Part shown: piece after piece, positions 10,323 to 19,438 of the stretch | Numbering within the stretch: the first letter of the stretch is position 1 | How the letters are laid out: every line of letters starts with the position of its first letter | Source of the DNA: Chromobacterium sphagni | GTDB lineage: Bacteria > Pseudomonadota > Gammaproteobacteria > Burkholderiales > Chromobacteriaceae | DNA: 64,000 nt | NCBI RefSeq assembly: GCF_001855555.1 | Contig: NZ_MKCT01000050.1 | Span: 84,466-148,465, forward strand | Direction: 5' to 3' | Notes under the pieces: model-generated | Told to the model about the DNA's origin: nothing | The model's database searches: none | What the model saw: the letters and a program-made list of their open reading frames with translations, nothing else | Made by a program: the position numbers and the translations under genes

Positions 10323-10814
10323 ATGAGCGAAACCCTTAACAAATCCAGCACTACCGGCCAGACAACGAACCAAAATCCGACCGCCCCCGACAAGTCGGCA
10401 AGCAATACTGAAGCTTCCAAAAAGACTATAGGCTACCCCGGTCATTCAGGCAGCCAAAGCACCGCGGCGCCCACACCAATCGACCAAGACAAGCCAATCT
10501 GCCATAGCGCGCTTGAGCAAGCCCCCGCCCATCAGGCCGCCGACTGCGAAGACAAGCCGGTCGGCCATGCCGAAGGCGCCGGTCAAACCCAAGCTCATGC
10601 AGACCACTGCGGGTCTACGCCAGACCAGTCCAAGCATGCGTGGAAAGAGCATATCAGCAAAGCCAAACAAGCTTTGAATCAACTGACTGAAGCAGAGCTA
10701 TTGCAAACAGAAGGTGATTTGCTGAAGCTTACCATCATCGTACAGCGACGATATGGCATCACTCACGAAGCTGCAGAAAAGCAGGTCAAAACCGTTCTTG
10801 ATCAATGCCTATAA
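10323..10814 (+). CDS. CsbD-like domain protein with His/Cys-containing repeat region (paralogue 2)
   Basis: The product has 163 residues. The first 95 are hydrophilic and contain a loose repeat DKPICHS/DKPVGHA plus several His and Cys residues. The C-terminal domain (HAWKEHI, then LTEAELLQTEGDLLKLTIIV, then QRRYGITHEAAEKQV) is CsbD-like and a close paralogue of the one at 9511-9972. The start is set at 10323 because GGAG (10311-10314) is 8 bases upstream, and the in-frame ATG at 10317 is too close. A terminator follows at 10848. The His/Cys repeats could bind metal, which would fit the Fur box upstream of the cluster, but that is inference. Confidence 0.7.
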   Translation: MSETLNKSSTTGQTTNQNPTAPDKSASNTEASKKTIGYPGHSGSQSTAAPTPIDQDKPICHSALEQAPAHQAADCEDKPVGHAEGAGQTQAHADHCGSTPDQSKHAWKEHISKAKQALNQLTEAELLQTEGDLLKLTIIVQRRYGITHEAAEKQVKTVLDQCL

Positions 10815-10847
10815 TTTTCAGCTGCAAATAAAGCGACGCAATCGCAA

Positions 10848-10882
10848 AAAAGGCCCTCGGCATTAGTGAGGGCCTTTATTTT
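10848..10882 (+). terminator. Rho-independent terminator after the CsbD-like gene cluster
   Basis: AAAGGCCCTC and GAGGGCCTTT form a 10-bp stem around a 9-base loop, followed by ATTTTA. It lies 34 bases after the stop at 10814 and closes the small-gene cluster. Confidence 0.85.
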
Positions 10883-10956
10883 ACTAACGACGCTCACTCT
10901 TCATCAGTAGCGTCTGGCTTTTAGAGTTCCAGCTCGATGAAAGGGCACCGCTGCAG

Positions 10957-10984
10957 CCAGCAGCCTTGCATGCAAGGCTGCTGG
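10957..10984. repeat. 28-bp perfect palindrome
   Basis: CCAGCAGCCTTGCA is followed directly by its exact reverse complement, giving 14-base arms with no spacer. It lies between convergent genes (ends at 10814 and 11088). No T-run follows on either strand, so it is not a typical intrinsic terminator. Confidence 0.85.
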
Positions 10985-11087
10985 AGTCAGCCGAAAGCCG
11001 CTTCCTGTTGTGTTGGTATTGCCGACACTCCTTCTGCATCCCTATCCAGCCATGAGCCATGGCTGTTAATCAGAGCAGCATTCGCAG

Positions 11088-11351
11088 TCAGTCCCAGCCA
11101 AAAAGATAGGCCGGCTCGCTCAACTCGGCCAACATCTGGCGGATGGAGGGACAGGGGTTGCCCTCCTCGTCCACAACGGGCACATCGAGTTCATCCTCCG
11201 CAATCGGAGCGACATCCCCGACAGTCAGATCCGTCTGGCCTGCCAGCTCCTCCAGCACGGCCAAAGCCTCTTCCCGGGAACCGGCGGCGACGATATCGTT
11301 GCCGCCAACCTGATAAGCCTTCAATGGCTGCTCCATCCCTGCGTCCCTCAT
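11088..11351 (-). CDS. Small acidic hypothetical protein
   Basis: The product has 87 residues from the ATG at 11351, which has GGAAG 7 bases upstream. An internal ATG at 11336 is the other option. It contains YQVGGNDIVAAGSREEALAVL, then a run of Asp/Glu-rich sequence (PIAEDELDVPVVDEEGNPCP), and ends in AYLFGWD. The N-terminal part has the look of a small alpha/beta fold and there are no membrane segments. I do not recognise the family. It stands alone, convergent with the CsbD-like cluster. Confidence 0.6.
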   Translation of the reverse strand: MRDAGMEQPLKAYQVGGNDIVAAGSREEALAVLEELAGQTDLTVGDVAPIAEDELDVPVVDEEGNPCPSIRQMLAELSEPAYLFGWD

Positions 11352-11701
11352 CAAAATGCTTCCAATGGTTTACTCATCCAACCGCCCCTGCAAGGGGCCG
11401 GGCTCCCTGCCGCAACGTTTTTCATGCGCACTCGCATTCCGGCACATGATATTCCTTTTGCCGGCATTTTCCGATCCGCCAACGCCGGCAAATCTGCTCT
11501 CCACCGCATGCCGGGGAGGCATCCAGTCCATGCATGCCTTCCAGACCGCCTGGCACGCGCAATCCATGATCATGGCTGGCGAGCAGACAGCACCTCTTTG
11601 GAATGATCGGCCTATACTCAGCTTGCCTAGCGCCAGGCCTGCATACAATCGCCTCGCATGCCACCGACCACAAAGCGCAACCTAACAGGGACACTTTCAG
11701 G
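11352..11701. other. Intergenic stretch with no recognisable element
   Basis: These 350 bases separate the small acidic gene from the outer-membrane protein gene. Frames that are open here (for example 11424-11606) have no ribosome-binding site or motif. It should hold the divergent promoters of both neighbours, but I see no clear consensus promoter. Confidence 0.4.
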
Positions 11702-12619
11702 ATGAAACCATCAAAAATGATCGTGCAGGCCGCGTCTGTCGCCATCGCCTGCCTATTGCCGCACTCCAGCGCCAATGGGCAGGAACTGTGGGACCCTCAT
11801 CTGCGCGGCATCAACGAAGGACTGGCCGCAGGCGTGCTGCCGCCGGAAGGCGTCTATGGCGTGCTGAACAACTACTGGACCTGGGTGGACAAATACGACC
11901 ACAACGGCGACAAGACCGGCCTGCGGGTAAGAGCGCTGATCGAACTGCCGGAAGTGCTGTGGTCGACCGGGCTTAAGGTGCTCGGCGCCGACTACGCCGT
12001 GGCCATCGCCCAACCGGTCGACTACACCACGCTCAGCGGCGGCGGCCTGCCACCCAATGGCCGTTGGGGCACCTTCAACACCATTCTGGTTCCAGGACAG
12101 CTGTCCTGGGCGTTGCCTAACAACCTCCACCTCAAGACCAGCCTGGCGGTCTATCTGCCTACCGGCAGTTCATCGCCGGGCCGGCTGCCGAACGGCACCT
12201 ATCTAGGCGCCGCCAACGGCTTCTGGACGCTGCAGCCCGGTTTGGCGCTGAGCTGGCTGCACAACGGCTGGAACCTGAGCATGGACGCCACCTACGCCTA
12301 CAATTTCCGCAACCCGGACACCCAGTACCAGTCCGGCCAGCAGCTGGCCATCGACTACACCGCCGCCAAAACCATAGGCAAATGGACGATAGGCCTGGGC
12401 GGCTACCAGGAAAACCAGCTGGGCAACGACTCCGGCAGCGGCGCCGCGGCCTGCGCTCAGACCGGAGGCTGCCGCGCCAGCAACTACGGCATCGGCCCGC
12501 TGCTTGGTTATCAGTTTGGCAAAGTGAAGCTGATGGCGATCTACAACTACGGCTTCCACACCAGCAGCGATGTCGGCGGCAATTCCTTCAATCTGCGGCT
12601 GAGCTTCCCCTTCCAGTAG
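11702..12619 (+). CDS. Outer-membrane protein of the phenol-degradation MetA family
   Basis: The 305-residue protein has a signal peptide (MKPSKMIVQAASVAIACLLP, cleavage near SANG-QE) and alternating hydrophobic/aromatic strands ending in F (NLRLSFPFQ), typical of a beta-barrel. The overall pattern (ELPEVLWSTGLKVLGADYA, then LSWALPNNLHLKTSLAVYLP) fits the 'MetA-pathway of phenol degradation' family of putative channels. Despite the family name, no aromatic degradation genes are near, so the substrate is unknown. The ATG at 11702 is chosen because it begins the signal peptide, and the frame is open further upstream. Its 3' end overlaps the convergent LysR gene by 32 bp. Confidence 0.75.
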   Translation: MKPSKMIVQAASVAIACLLPHSSANGQELWDPHLRGINEGLAAGVLPPEGVYGVLNNYWTWVDKYDHNGDKTGLRVRALIELPEVLWSTGLKVLGADYAVAIAQPVDYTTLSGGGLPPNGRWGTFNTILVPGQLSWALPNNLHLKTSLAVYLPTGSSSPGRLPNGTYLGAANGFWTLQPGLALSWLHNGWNLSMDATYAYNFRNPDTQYQSGQQLAIDYTAAKTIGKWTIGLGGYQENQLGNDSGSGAAACAQTGGCRASNYGIGPLLGYQFGKVKLMAIYNYGFHTSSDVGGNSFNLRLSFPFQ

Positions 12620-13556
12620 CGGACGGCCGGCCCTCTTCGCTGCCGCAGGCCGCGCGCGCCAGCCGCTGCAAGGGTTCGCGCATGTCCAGCACCAGCCGCC
12701 ACAGGCTCTCCGCCGCCGGCGACAAAGTGCGGTTGCAGCGGCGGATCAGCACGATGCGGCGGCTGGCGCGCGGCGACAAGGGTTTCGCCAGCAGATCGCA
12801 GCCGGCCGGCAAGGGCATGGCCAGGCCCGGGGAGATGCTGACCCCTATGCCGGCCGCCACCATGCGGAACACCGAATGGGAATGCCCCAGCTCCTGCGCC
12901 ACCGGGCAATCCAGGCCGTATCCCCGCAATAGCTGGTCTATCAGCGGCCGGCTGCCGGAGCTGCCGTCCAGCAGCACCAGCGCCTCGCCGTCCAGCTGCC
13001 GCCACTCCACCCCGGCGGCGGCGGCCAGCCGGTGGTCGCTGCGGCACACCAGCCAGAAATCGTCAGCCAGCACCTCTTCCTGCCACAGATCGTCGCAAGG
13101 CTCCGGCTCCACCACCAGGCCGAAGTCGGCCGCGCCGCCGCGCACCGCCGCCACGTTGAGCCGCTGCACCTGGTCCTGCAGATGCAGCGTCAGCTGCGGA
13201 TAGCGCTGGCGGCAAGCGGCGATGATGACCGGCATCAAGCTGGCGGACACGGTGGGGCTGCTGGCGACATGCACGCTGCCCATCGCCTGTCCACCTTCCT
13301 TGCGCGCGGTCCGCAACACTTCGTCCAGTTCATTCAGCGCGCGTGCAAGCTTGGACAGCAAGCGCTGGCCGGCATCCGTCAGCACCACTTCGCGGGTGGT
13401 ACGGTCCAGCAGCCGCAACTCCAGCGCCTGCTCCAGTTCGCGCACCGCGCGGCTGACCGCCGGCTGGCTCAGGCCCAGCTCGTCCCCGGCCCGACTGAAG
13501 CTGGCCAGTTCCGCCACCCGGCGGAATACCTTCAGTTGACGTAGCGTGACATTCAT
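12588..13556 (-). CDS. LysR-family transcriptional regulator
   Basis: The 322-residue protein has an N-terminal LysR winged helix (LRQLKVFRRVAELASFSRAG, then LGLSQPAVSRAVRELEQAL) and a type 2 periplasmic-like effector domain from about residue 90. It is divergent from the YfeH-type transporter gene, with 85 bp between starts containing short dyads, so it probably controls that gene. The final 30 residues run into the convergent outer-membrane gene and are low in complexity. Confidence 0.9.
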   Translation of the reverse strand: MNVTLRQLKVFRRVAELASFSRAGDELGLSQPAVSRAVRELEQALELRLLDRTTREVVLTDAGQRLLSKLARALNELDEVLRTARKEGGQAMGSVHVASSPTVSASLMPVIIAACRQRYPQLTLHLQDQVQRLNVAAVRGGAADFGLVVEPEPCDDLWQEEVLADDFWLVCRSDHRLAAAAGVEWRQLDGEALVLLDGSSGSRPLIDQLLRGYGLDCPVAQELGHSHSVFRMVAAGIGVSISPGLAMPLPAGCDLLAKPLSPRASRRIVLIRRCNRTLSPAAESLWRLVLDMREPLQRLARAACGSEEGRPSATGRGSSAAD

Positions 13557-13567
13557 AAAAAATAATC

Positions 13568-13596
13568 ATCAATTGATCAGATAAATACATTTGTAT
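13568..13596. promoter_or_regulatory. Candidate LysR operator dyads
   Basis: ATCAATTGAT (13568-13577) is a perfect 10-bp palindrome, and ATACA/TGTAT (13585-13589 and 13592-13596) is an inverted repeat with a 2-base gap. Both lie in the 85-bp AT-rich gap between the divergent lysR and transporter genes, where LysR proteins usually bind. Confidence 0.45.
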
Positions 13597-13641
13597 TCTG
13601 AATCCGGCTGCGCTTCAATACTCGCATCGCTGTTTCACCGA

Positions 13642-14643
13642 ATGACCGCCATGCCCAAACTGCTTGATTCCTTCACCCTGGCCCTGCTCTCCACCGTCGC
13701 GCTAGCCAGCCTGCTGCCCTGCTCCGGCGCAACCGCGCAGGCCTTCAACCTGATCACCAATCTGGCGATAGGGCTGTTGTTCTTCCTGCACGGCGCCAAG
13801 CTGTCGCGCGAGGCGGTGATCGCCGGCGCCGGCCACTGGCGGCTTCACCTCACCGTGCTGGCCTGCACTTTCGCGCTGTTTCCGCTGCTGGGCGTACTGC
13901 TGCGGCCGCTGTTGACGCCGCTGGTCACGCCCGAGCTGTATCTGGGCATCCTCTACCTGTGCATGCTGCCGTCCACCGTTCAGTCGTCGATCGCCTTCAC
14001 CTCGATGGCGCAAGGCAATGTGCCGGCGGCCATCTGCAGCGCCACCGCGTCCAATCTGCTGGGCATCTTCATCACGCCGCTGCTGGTGGGCTGGCTGGTG
14101 GTCAGCCATGGCGGCGCGGCACAGGGCATGGGCTCGGCGCTGGACATCGTCTACCAGCTGCTGCTGCCCTTCATCGCCGGCCAGATCGCGCGGCGCTGGA
14201 TAGGGCTCTGGGTGGACAAGCGCAAGGCCCTGCTGAAGTACGTGGACCAGGGCTCCATCCTGTTGGTGGTGTACACCGCCTTCAGCGCCGCGGTGATCGG
14301 CGGCCTGTGGCGGCAGACGCCAGTCAGCGCGCTGCTGGGCCTGCTGGTGGTGAACGGCATCCTGCTGGGCCTGCTGCTGGCGATCACCACGCTGGCCGGG
14401 CGCAAGCTGGGCTTCAACCGCGAAGACCAGATCACCATCCTGTTTTGCGGCTCCAAGAAGAGCCTGGCCAGCGGCGTGCCGATGGCCAAGGTGCTGTTCG
14501 CCGGCCACGCCATCGGCGCCATCGTGCTGCCGCTGATGCTGTTCCATCAGATCCAGCTGATGGTGTGTGCGATGCTGGCGCAGCGCTTCCGCCGCCAGCA
14601 TCTTCGGCAGAGCCGGATGCAAGAAAAATCCCCGCTGGCCTGA
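13642..14643 (+). CDS. Bile acid:sodium symporter-like transporter (YfeH type)
   Basis: The protein of about 333 residues has some nine to ten hydrophobic segments and the family traits of the SBF-like/YfeH group: AIGLLFFLHGAKLSREAV in the N-terminal half, MLPSTVQSSIAFTSMAQGN in the middle and FCGSKKSLASGVPMAKVLF in the second half. The substrate is unknown, because this group is only distantly related to true bile-acid carriers. ATGs at 13642 and 13651 are both possible, while the open frame upstream begins with TTG and lacks hydrophobic logic. It is divergent from a LysR gene that likely regulates it. Confidence 0.85.
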   Translation: MTAMPKLLDSFTLALLSTVALASLLPCSGATAQAFNLITNLAIGLLFFLHGAKLSREAVIAGAGHWRLHLTVLACTFALFPLLGVLLRPLLTPLVTPELYLGILYLCMLPSTVQSSIAFTSMAQGNVPAAICSATASNLLGIFITPLLVGWLVVSHGGAAQGMGSALDIVYQLLLPFIAGQIARRWIGLWVDKRKALLKYVDQGSILLVVYTAFSAAVIGGLWRQTPVSALLGLLVVNGILLGLLLAITTLAGRKLGFNREDQITILFCGSKKSLASGVPMAKVLFAGHAIGAIVLPLMLFHQIQLMVCAMLAQRFRRQHLRQSRMQEKSPLA

Positions 14644-14651
14644 GCGGGGAT
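14624..14651 (-). terminator. Rho-independent terminator of uvrB
   Basis: Read on the minus strand, ATCCCCGCT and AGCGGGGAT pair in a 9-bp stem around a 6-base loop and are followed by TTTTC. It overlaps the last codons of the convergent transporter gene. Confidence 0.8.
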
Positions 14652-14673
14652 AGAGGATGGCGGAAAGCCTGGC

Positions 14674-16686
14674 TTACAGATCGCTGAGCCAGGCCTTTTC
14701 CTTCAGTTGCTTCAGTTCATCGCGCACCCGCGCCGCCCTTTCGAACTCCAGATTGCGCGCGGCCTCCATCATCTCCTTCTCCAGCCGCTTGATCTCCTTG
14801 GCCAGCGACTTTTCGTCCATCATCGCCACGCGGGCTTCGTCCACCAGCTTTTTGCGCTCGTCCTCCACGCTGTAGACGCCGTCGATGATGTCCTTGATCT
14901 TCTTCTCCACCCCCCTGGGCACGATGCCGTGCTCGGTGTTGAAGGCGATCTGCTTGTGGCGGCGGCGCTCGGTCTCGTCCATCGCCCGCCGCATCGAATC
15001 GGTGATGCGGTCGGCGTACAAGAGCGCGCGGCCGTGCAGGTTGCGCGCCGCGCGCCCTATGGTCTGGATCAGACTGCGCTCGGAGCGCAGGAAGCCTTCC
15101 TTGTCGGCGTCCAGGATGGCCACCAGGCTCACTTCCGGGATGTCCAGGCCTTCGCGCAGCAGGTTGATGCCGATCAGCACGTCGAACACGCCGAGGCGCA
15201 GATCGCGGAGGATCTCCACCCGCTCCACCGTGTCGATATCGCTGTGCAGATAGCGCACCTTGATGCCGTGCTCGGTGTAGTAGTCGGCCAATTGCTCCGC
15301 CATGCGCTTGGTCAGTGTGGTGACCAGCACCCGCTCGCCGCGCTCCATCCGCAGGCGGATTTCCGACAACAGGTCGTCCACCTGGGTGGCCACCGGGCGG
15401 ATTTCGATCTCCGGATCCACCAGACCGGTGGGGCGCACCACCTGCTCCACCACCTGGCCGGCGTGATCCTTCTCGTACACCGCCGGCGTGGCGGAGACGA
15501 ATATGGTCTGCGGCATCAGTTGCTCGAACTCATGGAATTTCAGCGGCCGATTGTCGGCGGCAGAAGGCAACCGGAAGCCGTACTCCACCAGGTTGGCCTT
15601 GCGCGCGGCGTCGCCCTTGTACATCGCCCCCACCTGCGGCACCGTGACATGGCTTTCGTCTATGAACATCAGCGCGTTTTTAGGCAGGTAGTCGATCAGC
15701 GTCGGCGGCGGATCGCCTGGACCGCGCCCGGAGAAGTGGCGCGAATAGTTTTCGATGCCCTTGCAGAAACCCATCTCGTACAGCATTTCCAGATCGAAGC
15801 GGGTGCGCTGCTCGATGCGCTGCGCCTCCACCAGCTTGCCTTCCTTCAGATACCACTCGACGCGGCGGGCCAGCTCCTCCTTGATCTCTTCGCAGGCGCG
15901 CAGCACGGTGTCGCGCGGCGTCACGTAGTGGCTGGACGGGAACACGGTGAAACGGCCGACGCGCTGCTTGGTGACCCCGGTCAAGGGATCGAACAGCGTC
16001 AGCGTTTCCACCTCGTCGTCGAACAGGCTGACACGCAGCGCGGTGTCGCTGCTTTCCGCCGGGTAGATGTCGATCACGTCGCCGCGCACGCGGAAAGTGC
16101 CGCGGCTGAAGTCCAGGTCGTTGCGGCTGTACTGCATGGTGGTGAGGCGGCTGATCATCTCGCGCTGCGGGGTGGTTTCGCCTTCCTTCAGGTGCAGGAT
16201 CATCTGGTGGTAGTCGGACGGATCGCCGATGCCATAGATCGCCGACACCGTCGCCACGATGATGCAGTCCGGCCGCTCCAGGATGGATTTGGTGGCCGAC
16301 AGCCGCATCTGCTCGATGTGCTCGTTGATGCTGGAGTCTTTCTCGATGAACAAGTCGCGGCTGGGGACGTAGGCCTCCGGCTGGTAATAATCGTAGTAGG
16401 AGACGAAATACTCGACCGCGCTGTTCGGGAAAAACTCGCGCATCTCGCTGTACAGCTGCGCCGCCAGCGTCTTGTTGTGCGCCATGATGATCGCCGGCCG
16501 GCCGGTCTGGGCGATGACGTTGGCCATGGTATAGGTCTTGCCGGAACCGGTGACGCCCAGCAGGGTCTGGTAGGACAGGCCGTCGGACAGGCCCTCCACC
16601 AGTTGGGCGATGGCGGCGGGCTGGTCGCCGGCCGGGGCGAACGGCTGGTTCAGCTGAAACGGGCTATCGGGAAAGGTCAGCAGCAT
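14674..16686 (-). CDS. uvrB: UvrB, excinuclease ABC subunit B
   Basis: UvrB is the damage-verifying helicase of nucleotide excision repair. From the ATG at 16686 the protein has 670 residues, the family length. Walker A GVTGSGKT is at residues 44-51. The beta-hairpin region follows [21 protein letters not shown] motif, the C-terminal helicase motifs ([31 protein letters not shown]) and a C-terminal UVR domain ([19 protein letters not shown]) are present. The frame stays open for about 394 codons upstream, but that part is antisense to pbpG and encodes nothing recognisable. I see no LexA-type CTGT-N8-ACAG box in the 297-bp upstream gap. Confidence 0.98.
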   Translation of the reverse strand: MLLTFPDSPFQLNQPFAPAGDQPAAIAQLVEGLSDGLSYQTLLGVTGSGKTYTMANVIAQTGRPAIIMAHNKTLAAQLYSEMREFFPNSAVEYFVSYYDYYQPEAYVPSRDLFIEKDSSINEHIEQMRLSATKSILERPDCIIVATVSAIYGIGDPSDYHQMILHLKEGETTPQREMISRLTTMQYSRNDLDFSRGTFRVRGDVIDIYPAESSDTALRVSLFDDEVETLTLFDPLTGVTKQRVGRFTVFPSSHYVTPRDTVLRACEEIKEELARRVEWYLKEGKLVEAQRIEQRTRFDLEMLYEMGFCKGIENYSRHFSGRGPGDPPPTLIDYLPKNALMFIDESHVTVPQVGAMYKGDAARKANLVEYGFRLPSAADNRPLKFHEFEQLMPQTIFVSATPAVYEKDHAGQVVEQVVRPTGLVDPEIEIRPVATQVDDLLSEIRLRMERGERVLVTTLTKRMAEQLADYYTEHGIKVRYLHSDIDTVERVEILRDLRLGVFDVLIGINLLREGLDIPEVSLVAILDADKEGFLRSERSLIQTIGRAARNLHGRALLYADRITDSMRRAMDETERRRHKQIAFNTEHGIVPRGVEKKIKDIIDGVYSVEDERKKLVDEARVAMMDEKSLAKEIKRLEKEMMEAARNLEFERAARVRDELKQLKEKAWLSDL

Positions 16687-16983
16687 GGGCGGGTGCACGG
16701 AGGTGGCGAAACCGTTGATTTTACGCTCATCGCCGCCCAATCTCATCCCCCGTGTGCGCCGCGCCTCCAGCCCGCGCCGCCCGCGGGGATATCGGGCGAA
16801 AATGACCGCGGTCGGAAAATGTTTTTTTGCACTACACAGCAGCGGAACATTGTTTAAAATGCAAGCAGGACGCCATTGGCCATTGTGGCAAACGATGACT
16901 GCAACTTGGCAGAATTTAGGCGCAAATGCCGAAGGAATACCGTCCAATCCTCTCCAAAATAAGCGCTCATGATGGAGTGACGC

Positions 16984-17853
16984 ATGATCAAGAAAATCGC
17001 AAGTTTGCTGGTGTCGGCGGCGTTGTCCATGCCGGTGCTGGCGGCTTCGCCCAAGGGCGTGATGGTGGCCAGCGAGATGTCCGGCTACAGCGCCCCCAGG
17101 CTCAATTCCCACTCGGTGCTGGTGCTCAACGGCAGCACCGGCGAAACCCTCTACGAAAAGAACACCCATCAAAGGATGCCGATCGCGTCGATCAGCAAGC
17201 TGATGACGGCGATGGTGCTGCTGGATTCCGGCGTGCCACTCGACGAGCAGGTGACGGTGTCGAATGCGGAGATAGACCGCGTCAAACACACCACCTCGCG
17301 CCTGGCCGTCGGCACCACGCTCAGCCGCAAGGAAATGCTGCTGTTGGCGCTGATGTCGTCGGAGAACCGCGCCGCCGCCACGCTGGCGCGCACCACGCTG
17401 CCGGGCGGCACCGCCGCCTTCGTCGAGCGGATGAACCGCAAGGCGCGCAGCCTGGGCATGAGCGAAACCGTGTTCCACGACCCCACCGGCCTGGACGTGC
17501 GCAACACGTCCACCGCCGCCGACCTGGCCAAGATGGTGATGGCGGCGCAGAAATACCCGCTGATCCGCGAATTCACCACCACGGAAAAACACCAGATCGT
17601 ATCGGCGCGCAACCGCGTGCTGCAGTACAAGAACAGCAACGCGCTGGTGCGCGAAGGCGACTGGGACATCGCCGTCCAGAAAACCGGCTACATCCAGGAA
17701 GCCGGCCGCTGCATGGTGCTGCAGGCGGTGGTCGGCTCGCAGCCGCTGGTCATCGTGCTGCTGGACGCCGGCGCCAGTTCCGCCCGCGTCAACGACGCGA
17801 GAAACATCAAGATTTGGCTGGAGGCCCATCCCGGCAGCTGGCTGGCCGGCTGA
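16984..17853 (+). CDS. pbpG: D-alanyl-D-alanine endopeptidase PbpG (PBP7-like)
   Basis: The 289-residue periplasmic serine peptidase cleaves D-Ala-mDAP cross-links in peptidoglycan. It has a signal peptide ([20 protein letters not shown]), the active-site motif SISK, the SEN motif and KTG (in VQKTGYI), in the normal order for family S11. The length is normal. It is divergent from uvrB and followed by a strong terminator, so it is monocistronic. Confidence 0.93.
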   Translation: MIKKIASLLVSAALSMPVLAASPKGVMVASEMSGYSAPRLNSHSVLVLNGSTGETLYEKNTHQRMPIASISKLMTAMVLLDSGVPLDEQVTVSNAEIDRVKHTTSRLAVGTTLSRKEMLLLALMSSENRAAATLARTTLPGGTAAFVERMNRKARSLGMSETVFHDPTGLDVRNTSTAADLAKMVMAAQKYPLIREFTTTEKHQIVSARNRVLQYKNSNALVREGDWDIAVQKTGYIQEAGRCMVLQAVVGSQPLVIVLLDAGASSARVNDARNIKIWLEAHPGSWLAG

Positions 17854-17871
17854 AACCGCTCTTCCCACGCC

Positions 17872-17897
17872 AAGGGCCGGAATATCCGGCCCTTTTT
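17872..17897 (+). terminator. Rho-independent terminator of pbpG
   Basis: AAGGGCCGG and CCGGCCCTT form the stem around AATAT, followed by a T-run. It starts 19 bases after the stop codon of pbpG and lies just before the 3' end of the convergent lysR gene. Confidence 0.9.
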
Positions 17898-17901
17898 CAT
17901 T

Positions 17902-18831
17902 TCACCTCCCCGGCTTGCAGGCCAACAGCTGCCGCCGCACCCAATCGTGAGCCGTGGCGCGAGCGTGCCGGGCGTGGCAATACACCTTGAGCCGATAGGG
18001 CGGAATGGCGAAAGGCGCGGGGAAGATATTGACCGGCACCGCCGCCGCCAGGGTTTTCACCGCCAGTTGCGGCAGCGTCATGACCAGATCGGTATCGGCA
18101 ATGATGAAAGGCGCGGCCAACACTGACGGCACCTGCACCGCCACCTCGCGCGCCAGGCCCAGCGTGTCCAGCACATGGTCCACCACCCCGCGCGCCTCGT
18201 TCCACGGCGTCACCACCACATGCCGCGCCTGCAGATATTGCCGCAACGTCAGCCGCTCGCGGATGGCGGGATGGTTCTTGCTGGCGATGGCGACGTAGTC
18301 ATCGCTGAACCAGTCGAAATCATCAATGCCCGGCGGCAGGCCCCCCTGTTCTTCCGAATAGCCCAGCGCAAAGTCTATGCTGCCCGCCAGCAGTTCCTGC
18401 AACGGCACCTTCTGCCCGGTCTGCACCACGCGGAAACGCAAACGCGGCGCCAGTTGCTGCATCCGGCGCAGGAATTGCGGCAGTATCGCGAAAGTGGTGT
18501 AGTCGGTGGCGGCGAACACGAAGACGCGGTCGCTGTCGACCGGATCGAAATCCGCGCCCTGCGTCAGGCCGTCGGACAACAGCGCCAAGGCGGCCGCCAC
18601 CGCCGGCGCCATGGTTTCCGCTCTTTGCGTCGGACGCATCTCGGCGCCCACCCGAATGAACAAGTCATCGGCCAGCGCCTGGCGCAAACGCGCCAGCGCA
18701 TGGCTGCAGGCCGAGGCGCTGATCACCAGCTCGTCGGCGGCAGCCAGCACCGAGCGCCGGCGGAACAGCGCGTCGAACAGCAGCAGCAGGTTGAGGTCCA
18801 GCCGCCGCAGTACAGGATGAATATTTTTCAT
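17902..18831 (-). CDS. LysR-family regulator, NodD/NahR-like subgroup
   Basis: The 309-residue protein has the N-terminal pattern of the NodD/NahR group (LRRLDLNLLLLFDALFRRRS, then ADELVISASACSHALARLR, then DDLFIRVG.EMRPTQRA) and a type 2 effector-binding domain (SIDFALGY, then DDYVAIASKNHPA). It is divergent from a GNAT gene with a 20-bp dyad between them, so the acetyltransferase is its likely target. The inducer is unknown. Confidence 0.9.
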   Translation of the reverse strand: MKNIHPVLRRLDLNLLLLFDALFRRRSVLAAADELVISASACSHALARLRQALADDLFIRVGAEMRPTQRAETMAPAVAAALALLSDGLTQGADFDPVDSDRVFVFAATDYTTFAILPQFLRRMQQLAPRLRFRVVQTGQKVPLQELLAGSIDFALGYSEEQGGLPPGIDDFDWFSDDYVAIASKNHPAIRERLTLRQYLQARHVVVTPWNEARGVVDHVLDTLGLAREVAVQVPSVLAAPFIIADTDLVMTLPQLAVKTLAAAVPVNIFPAPFAIPPYRLKVYCHARHARATAHDWVRRQLLACKPGR

Positions 18832-18839
18832 TTTTCACT

Positions 18840-18859
18840 GAAAACAATGCACTGTATTC
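18840..18859. promoter_or_regulatory. Candidate LysR operator
   Basis: GAAAACAATGCACTGTATTC shows dyad symmetry in 8 of 10 base pairs. It lies 9 bases upstream of the LysR start and about 80 bases upstream of the divergent GNAT gene, the usual place for an autoregulatory LysR site. Confidence 0.45.
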
Positions 18860-18940
18860 ATCTTACTGGCTGACATAAGATTGCGCTCAATGTTTTCCCC
18901 TGCAACATCATGCCAGGGCCCAGCCATCCAAGGAGTCGCA

Positions 18941-19438
18941 ATGAGCATCCAGATTCACCCCGCCCAGCCGCAGGACTCGGCATCGATCCACCGTTTCATC
19001 ACCGAACTGGCCATCTACGAACGCGCCGAACATGAGGTGAAGGCCAGCGTCGCCGACATCGAAGCCACGCTATTCGGCCCCGACGCCAAGGCCAGCGCGC
19101 TGCTGTGCCATGTCGACGGCCAACTGGCCGGCTTCGCCGTATATTTTTTCAGCTATTCCACCTGGCTGGGCAAGAACGGGCTGTACCTGGAGGATCTGTA
19201 CGTGACGCCGCAGATCCGCGGCGCGGGCGCCGGCAAAGCGCTGCTGCGCCATCTGGCGCGACTGGCCTGCGAAAACGACTGCGGCCGCTTCGAATGGAGC
19301 GTGCTGGACTGGAACCAGCCGGCGATAGACTTCTACCAGTCGATAGGCGCGGCGCCGCAAGCGGAATGGGTGCGCTACCGGCTGGCCGGCGCGGATTTGC
19401 GGCATTTCGCTTACGGCGAGGATGCCGCCACCGCCTGA
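18941..19438 (+). CDS. GNAT acetyltransferase, diamine/spermidine acetyltransferase-like
   Basis: The 165-residue protein is a single GNAT domain. The acetyl-CoA loop is QIRGAGAGKALLRHLARLA, followed by the conserved WNQPAIDFYQSIGA segment, a combination typical of the SSAT/diamine N-acetyltransferase-like group. The start at 18941 has AGGAG 5 bases upstream. A polyamine substrate is suggested by subgroup only. It is probably regulated by the divergent LysR. Confidence 0.85.
   Translation: MSIQIHPAQPQDSASIHRFITELAIYERAEHEVKASVADIEATLFGPDAKASALLCHVDGQLAGFAVYFFSYSTWLGKNGLYLEDLYVTPQIRGAGAGKALLRHLARLACENDCGRFEWSVLDWNQPAIDFYQSIGAAPQAEWVRYRLAGADLRHFAYGEDAATA

Noticed and set aside
13597..13641. 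Longer start for the YfeH-type transporter (TTG at 13591)
   Set aside because: It would overlap the operator dyads and adds residues without a membrane-protein pattern. ATG 13642 or 13651 fits better.
16687..17868. 394 open codons upstream of uvrB in the same frame
   Set aside because: They are antisense to pbpG, encode His/Gln/Arg-rich sequence without a family, and UvrB is complete from 16686.
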